From Anaerolineales bacterium (GTDB lineage Bacteria > Chloroflexota > Anaerolineae > Anaerolineales > Villigracilaceae): a stretch of DNA of 64,000 nucleotides. The stretch is taken from the NCBI GenBank assembly GCA_014379595.1, contig JACMLM010000029.1, forward strand, positions 1 to 64,000, in the 5' to 3' direction. The position numbers were made by a program, and so were the translations under genes. The notes below the pieces were generated by a model that ran no database searches, was not told where the DNA came from, and saw only the letters and a program-made list of their open reading frames with translations. The first letter of the stretch is position 1, and every line of letters starts with the position of its first letter. Shown here in pieces: positions 62,339 through 64,000 of this stretch.

Positions 62339-63347
62339 GAGCATCACCTTGTTCGAGAGCTTTTAGCATGGCGCTGTAACGCGGCGGCTCTTCTTCAAAA
62401 ATATAAGTGATGGGCGAAACGATAATGCCGCTGCCGCCGATTAAACGCAATTCAGAAATAGCTTGCGGCAAGTGATCGCGGCGCACCACGACTGTAGCAG
62501 AATACCAATTTGGTGATCCATCGCGTACGCCGATTGGGCTGATGGTTGGTCCTTGTAAACCACCCACTGAAGTTTGCGTAAATATTTTTTGAGTGATGAC
62601 ATCCGCATTTTCGCCGCGCATGTTTGCAATGACCAGCAGATTATCCTTGGCGCGCATATGAGCTTCGATATATTCCAACAAACGACGCGCCATTTCTAAA
62701 ACTTCAGGACGAGTCTGTAAGGCTTTGCGATTCGCGATCAAAACAGCTTGAGATGGTTGAATAACTCCATCAGTCAAAGGGCGAAGTCGGTTATCCAATA
62801 ATGTTTGACCTGATGAAACCAGATCAGAAATAATATCAGCATAGCCAATTGTGGGCGCAGTTTCGAGCGTACCTTCAGCAGAAATCAGGGTGTGAGAAAT
62901 ATTATGTTTTGTAAGAAAGCGTTCTGTCAGAATAGGAAATTTTGTTGCCACACGCAATGGTCTTGCCAACGTAGCTACATATTCTTTGAGTGATGTAACA
63001 TCTGTCACTGTTTTCCAAATTTCTGGAACGGCCAACGTTAGAGCGCAACTTCCAAAACCAAGTGCATCATGCAGAATGAGAATATCACGGTTGTCGCCGC
63101 GTTTTTCCTCGATCATATCGAGGCCGGTGATTCCAAAATCGATGCTGCCTTGGCGCACGCTGACAACAATATCGCCGGGGCGTTGAAAGATGACTCCCAA
63201 TTCGGGCAGCGCAGGCAGCTCCGCCTGATATTGGCGCGGATTTGGCTTGAATATCTTCAATCCTGCCGCAGTGAGAAAATCCAGCGCGTCACTTTCAAGA
63301 CGGCCTTTGGATGGAAGAGAGAGTCGGATGGTTTGTTGTGAGAGCAT
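62331..63347 (-). CDS. hisG: ATP phosphoribosyltransferase, long form
   Basis: First, committed step of histidine synthesis. IRLSLPSKGRLESDALDFL at the start, VSVRQGSIDFGITGLDMIEE, GYADIISDLVSSGQTLLDNRLRPL and the PRPP motif region. 338 aa with a C-terminal ACT-like regulatory domain (about residue 255 on), so it is the HisG(L) type that works without HisZ and is feedback inhibited by histidine. Led by a His-codon attenuator. Confidence 0.96.
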   Translation of the reverse strand: MLSQQTIRLSLPSKGRLESDALDFLTAAGLKIFKPNPRQYQAELPALPELGVIFQRPGDIVVSVRQGSIDFGITGLDMIEEKRGDNRDILILHDALGFGSCALTLAVPEIWKTVTDVTSLKEYVATLARPLRVATKFPILTERFLTKHNISHTLISAEGTLETAPTIGYADIISDLVSSGQTLLDNRLRPLTDGVIQPSQAVLIANRKALQTRPEVLEMARRLLEYIEAHMRAKDNLLVIANMRGENADVITQKIFTQTSVGGLQGPTISPIGVRDGSPNWYSATVVVRRDHLPQAISELRLIGGSGIIVSPITYIFEEEPPRYSAMLKALEQGDAHA

Positions 63348-63386
63348 AGATAATCCTTAAAGTTAAATGATATTGAGCATATTCAA

Positions 63387-63402
63387 GCGGACTAAAGTCC
63401 GC
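63387..63402. repeat. Small palindrome in the his leader
   Basis: GCGGACT-AA-AGTCCGC between the his terminator and hisG; REP-like. Confidence 0.5.
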
Positions 63403-63408
63403 ATTCCG

Positions 63409-63441
63409 AAAAAACAAAAACCCCGATCAATGACCGGGGTT
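63409..63441 (-). terminator. Attenuator terminator of the his operon
   Basis: Minus strand AACCCCGGTC-ATT-GATCGGGGTT followed by a T-rich run. Its arm CCCGGTC (63432-63438) is complementary to GACCGGG in the leader frame (63498-63504), a 7-bp perfect antiterminator. Confidence 0.88.
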
Positions 63442-63476
63442 TGATATTACAAAGCACACTATCCTGTTAATCTCGT

Positions 63477-63557
63477 TCAGGTACGCGCAAAGAATCTCCC
63501 GGTCTTTCTGGGCATGTGATGATGTACATGATGATTGTGCGCGAACATTGAATTCAT
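63477..63557 (-). CDS. His-codon leader peptide of the his operon
   Basis: 26-codon frame MNSMFAHNHHVHHHMP then RKTGRFFART. Six His codons within eight positions. ATG lies 10 nt after the -10 box. The antiterminator segment is placed just after the His run, so a stalled ribosome would leave it free to pair with the terminator arm, as in the classical enterobacterial his attenuator, though the peptides are unrelated. Confidence 0.85.
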   Translation of the reverse strand: MNSMFAHNHHVHHHMPRKTGRFFART

Positions 63558-63567
63558 ATTGGATGGC

Positions 63568-63595
63568 AGTATACCACGTCAACTGGATTTGGCAA
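63568..63595 (-). promoter_or_regulatory. Promoter of the his operon
   Basis: TTGCCA, 16-bp spacer, TATACT on the minus strand, overlapping the 3' end of purB. Confidence 0.8.
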
Positions 63596-64000
63596 GCACA
63601 CTATCAGTCAATTGGATGGCTAATCCGATATAGGATTCTGGCGATAGATTCAGCAAACGCTTTCGCATTTCCTCATCCACATCAATCGCTTTGCACCATG
63701 ACCTGTAATCTGCTTCTGTTACGACGCGGCCTCGCGTCTGCTGTTTGAGCGACTCGTACGCATCAGGTTTTCCGATTGCACGAAGAATAGTCTGTGCGCC
63801 CTCAGCGATAACTTCCCAATGAGCATTTAACTCAGCTTTGATCTTTTCTTCGTCAGCAGCAATGCGACTCATGCCACGCTGTAAATTGATCCATGCGACC
63901 AGTGTATGCCCAAGCGCCGTCCCAAAAGTACGTCGGACAGTGGAATCGGACAAGTCACGTTGTAAACGCGAGACTGTCAGTTTTTGGGCATAATGTGTGA
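63579..64000 (-). CDS. purB: Adenylosuccinate lyase, C-terminal part (cut by window edge)
   Basis: Frame open to the window end; about 140 C-terminal residues are seen. LTVSRLQRDLSDSTVRRTFGTALGH-like block, ELNAHWEVIAEGAQTILR and YESLKQQTRGRVVTEADYRSW are the end of bacterial PurB, which acts in AMP and IMP synthesis. The start is outside; there is no sign that the gene is broken. Confidence 0.9.
   Translation of the reverse strand, partial: THYAQKLTVSRLQRDLSDSTVRRTFGTALGHTLVAWINLQRGMSRIAADEEKIKAELNAHWEVIAEGAQTILRAIGKPDAYESLKQQTRGRVVTEADYRSWCKAIDVDEEMRKRLLNLSPESYIGLAIQLTDSVLAKSS

Noticed and set aside
63579-64000. Truncated purB pseudogene
   Set aside because: Frame stays open to the window edge with conserved residues; it is cut by the window, not broken.
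1-64000. CRISPR arrays, tRNA or rRNA genes, insertion sequences
   Set aside because: None seen on reading both strands; small structured RNAs could still be missed by eye.

Overview
The window reads as a chromosomal segment of a Chloroflexota bacterium, most likely class Anaerolineae. This is an inference from gene content: LysW-carrier arginine and lysine synthesis, an isopentenyl phosphate kinase, Thr/Pro-rich linkers after membrane anchors, eukaryote-like formate-THF ligase, many small palindromic intergenic repeats, and promoters whose -10 box sits 6-10 nt before the start codon. It is almost entirely biosynthetic. I see no tRNA, rRNA, prophage, insertion sequence or CRISPR array.

Layout. 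1-14.3 kb: mixed genes (FGE-fold lipoprotein, amidase, a thioredoxin-fold gene with an in-frame UGA at the catalytic Cys position, formate-THF ligase, isopentenyl phosphate kinase, hotdog thioesterase, AHSA1 protein, psuG with two SPFH-like membrane proteins, PHP phosphoesterase, D-Ala-D-Ala ligase-like protein). 14.5 kb: mreB. 15.6-23.8 kb (minus): sulfite reductase, an unknown protein, siroheme and early haem genes and an APS/PAPS reductase, behind a leader encoding a Cys/Met-rich peptide. 23.8-32.1 kb (minus): argG-argH-lysW-lysX-argC-argB-argD-lysK, arginine synthesis on the LysW carrier, behind an Arg-codon leader. 32.2-42.7 kb (minus): homocitrate synthase, homoaconitase large and small subunits, homoisocitrate dehydrogenase, a second lysX, then carA-methyltransferase-carB, behind a Lys-codon leader. 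42.8-51.3 kb (plus): gltB, a candidate small RNA, amtB, a PII gene and glnA. 51.4-55.5 kb (plus): LysE-type exporter and a GAF kinase/double-receiver pair. 55.5-63.6 kb (minus): complete his operon hisGDCBHAFIE plus a HAD hydrolase, behind a His-codon leader. The edge cuts purB.

The main result is regulatory. Four biosynthetic operons (Cys/S, Arg, Lys, His) each begin with a promoter of 16-bp spacer, a short peptide rich in the pathway's own amino acid, a segment able to pair with the terminator arm, and an intrinsic terminator before the first enzyme gene. Three of them share a 10-nt interval from -10 box to leader ATG. The codon content of each leader also settles pathway assignment: genes that look like leuABCD are preceded by Lys codons and belong to the aminoadipate lysine route. 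A second network is a palindrome, TACCCATATGGGTA and relatives, placed 23-25 nt before the -10 boxes of gltB, amtB, glnA and a probable small RNA, and farther upstream of argG. That geometry fits an unidentified nitrogen activator. A third point is the probable selenoprotein at 3.25-3.72 kb.
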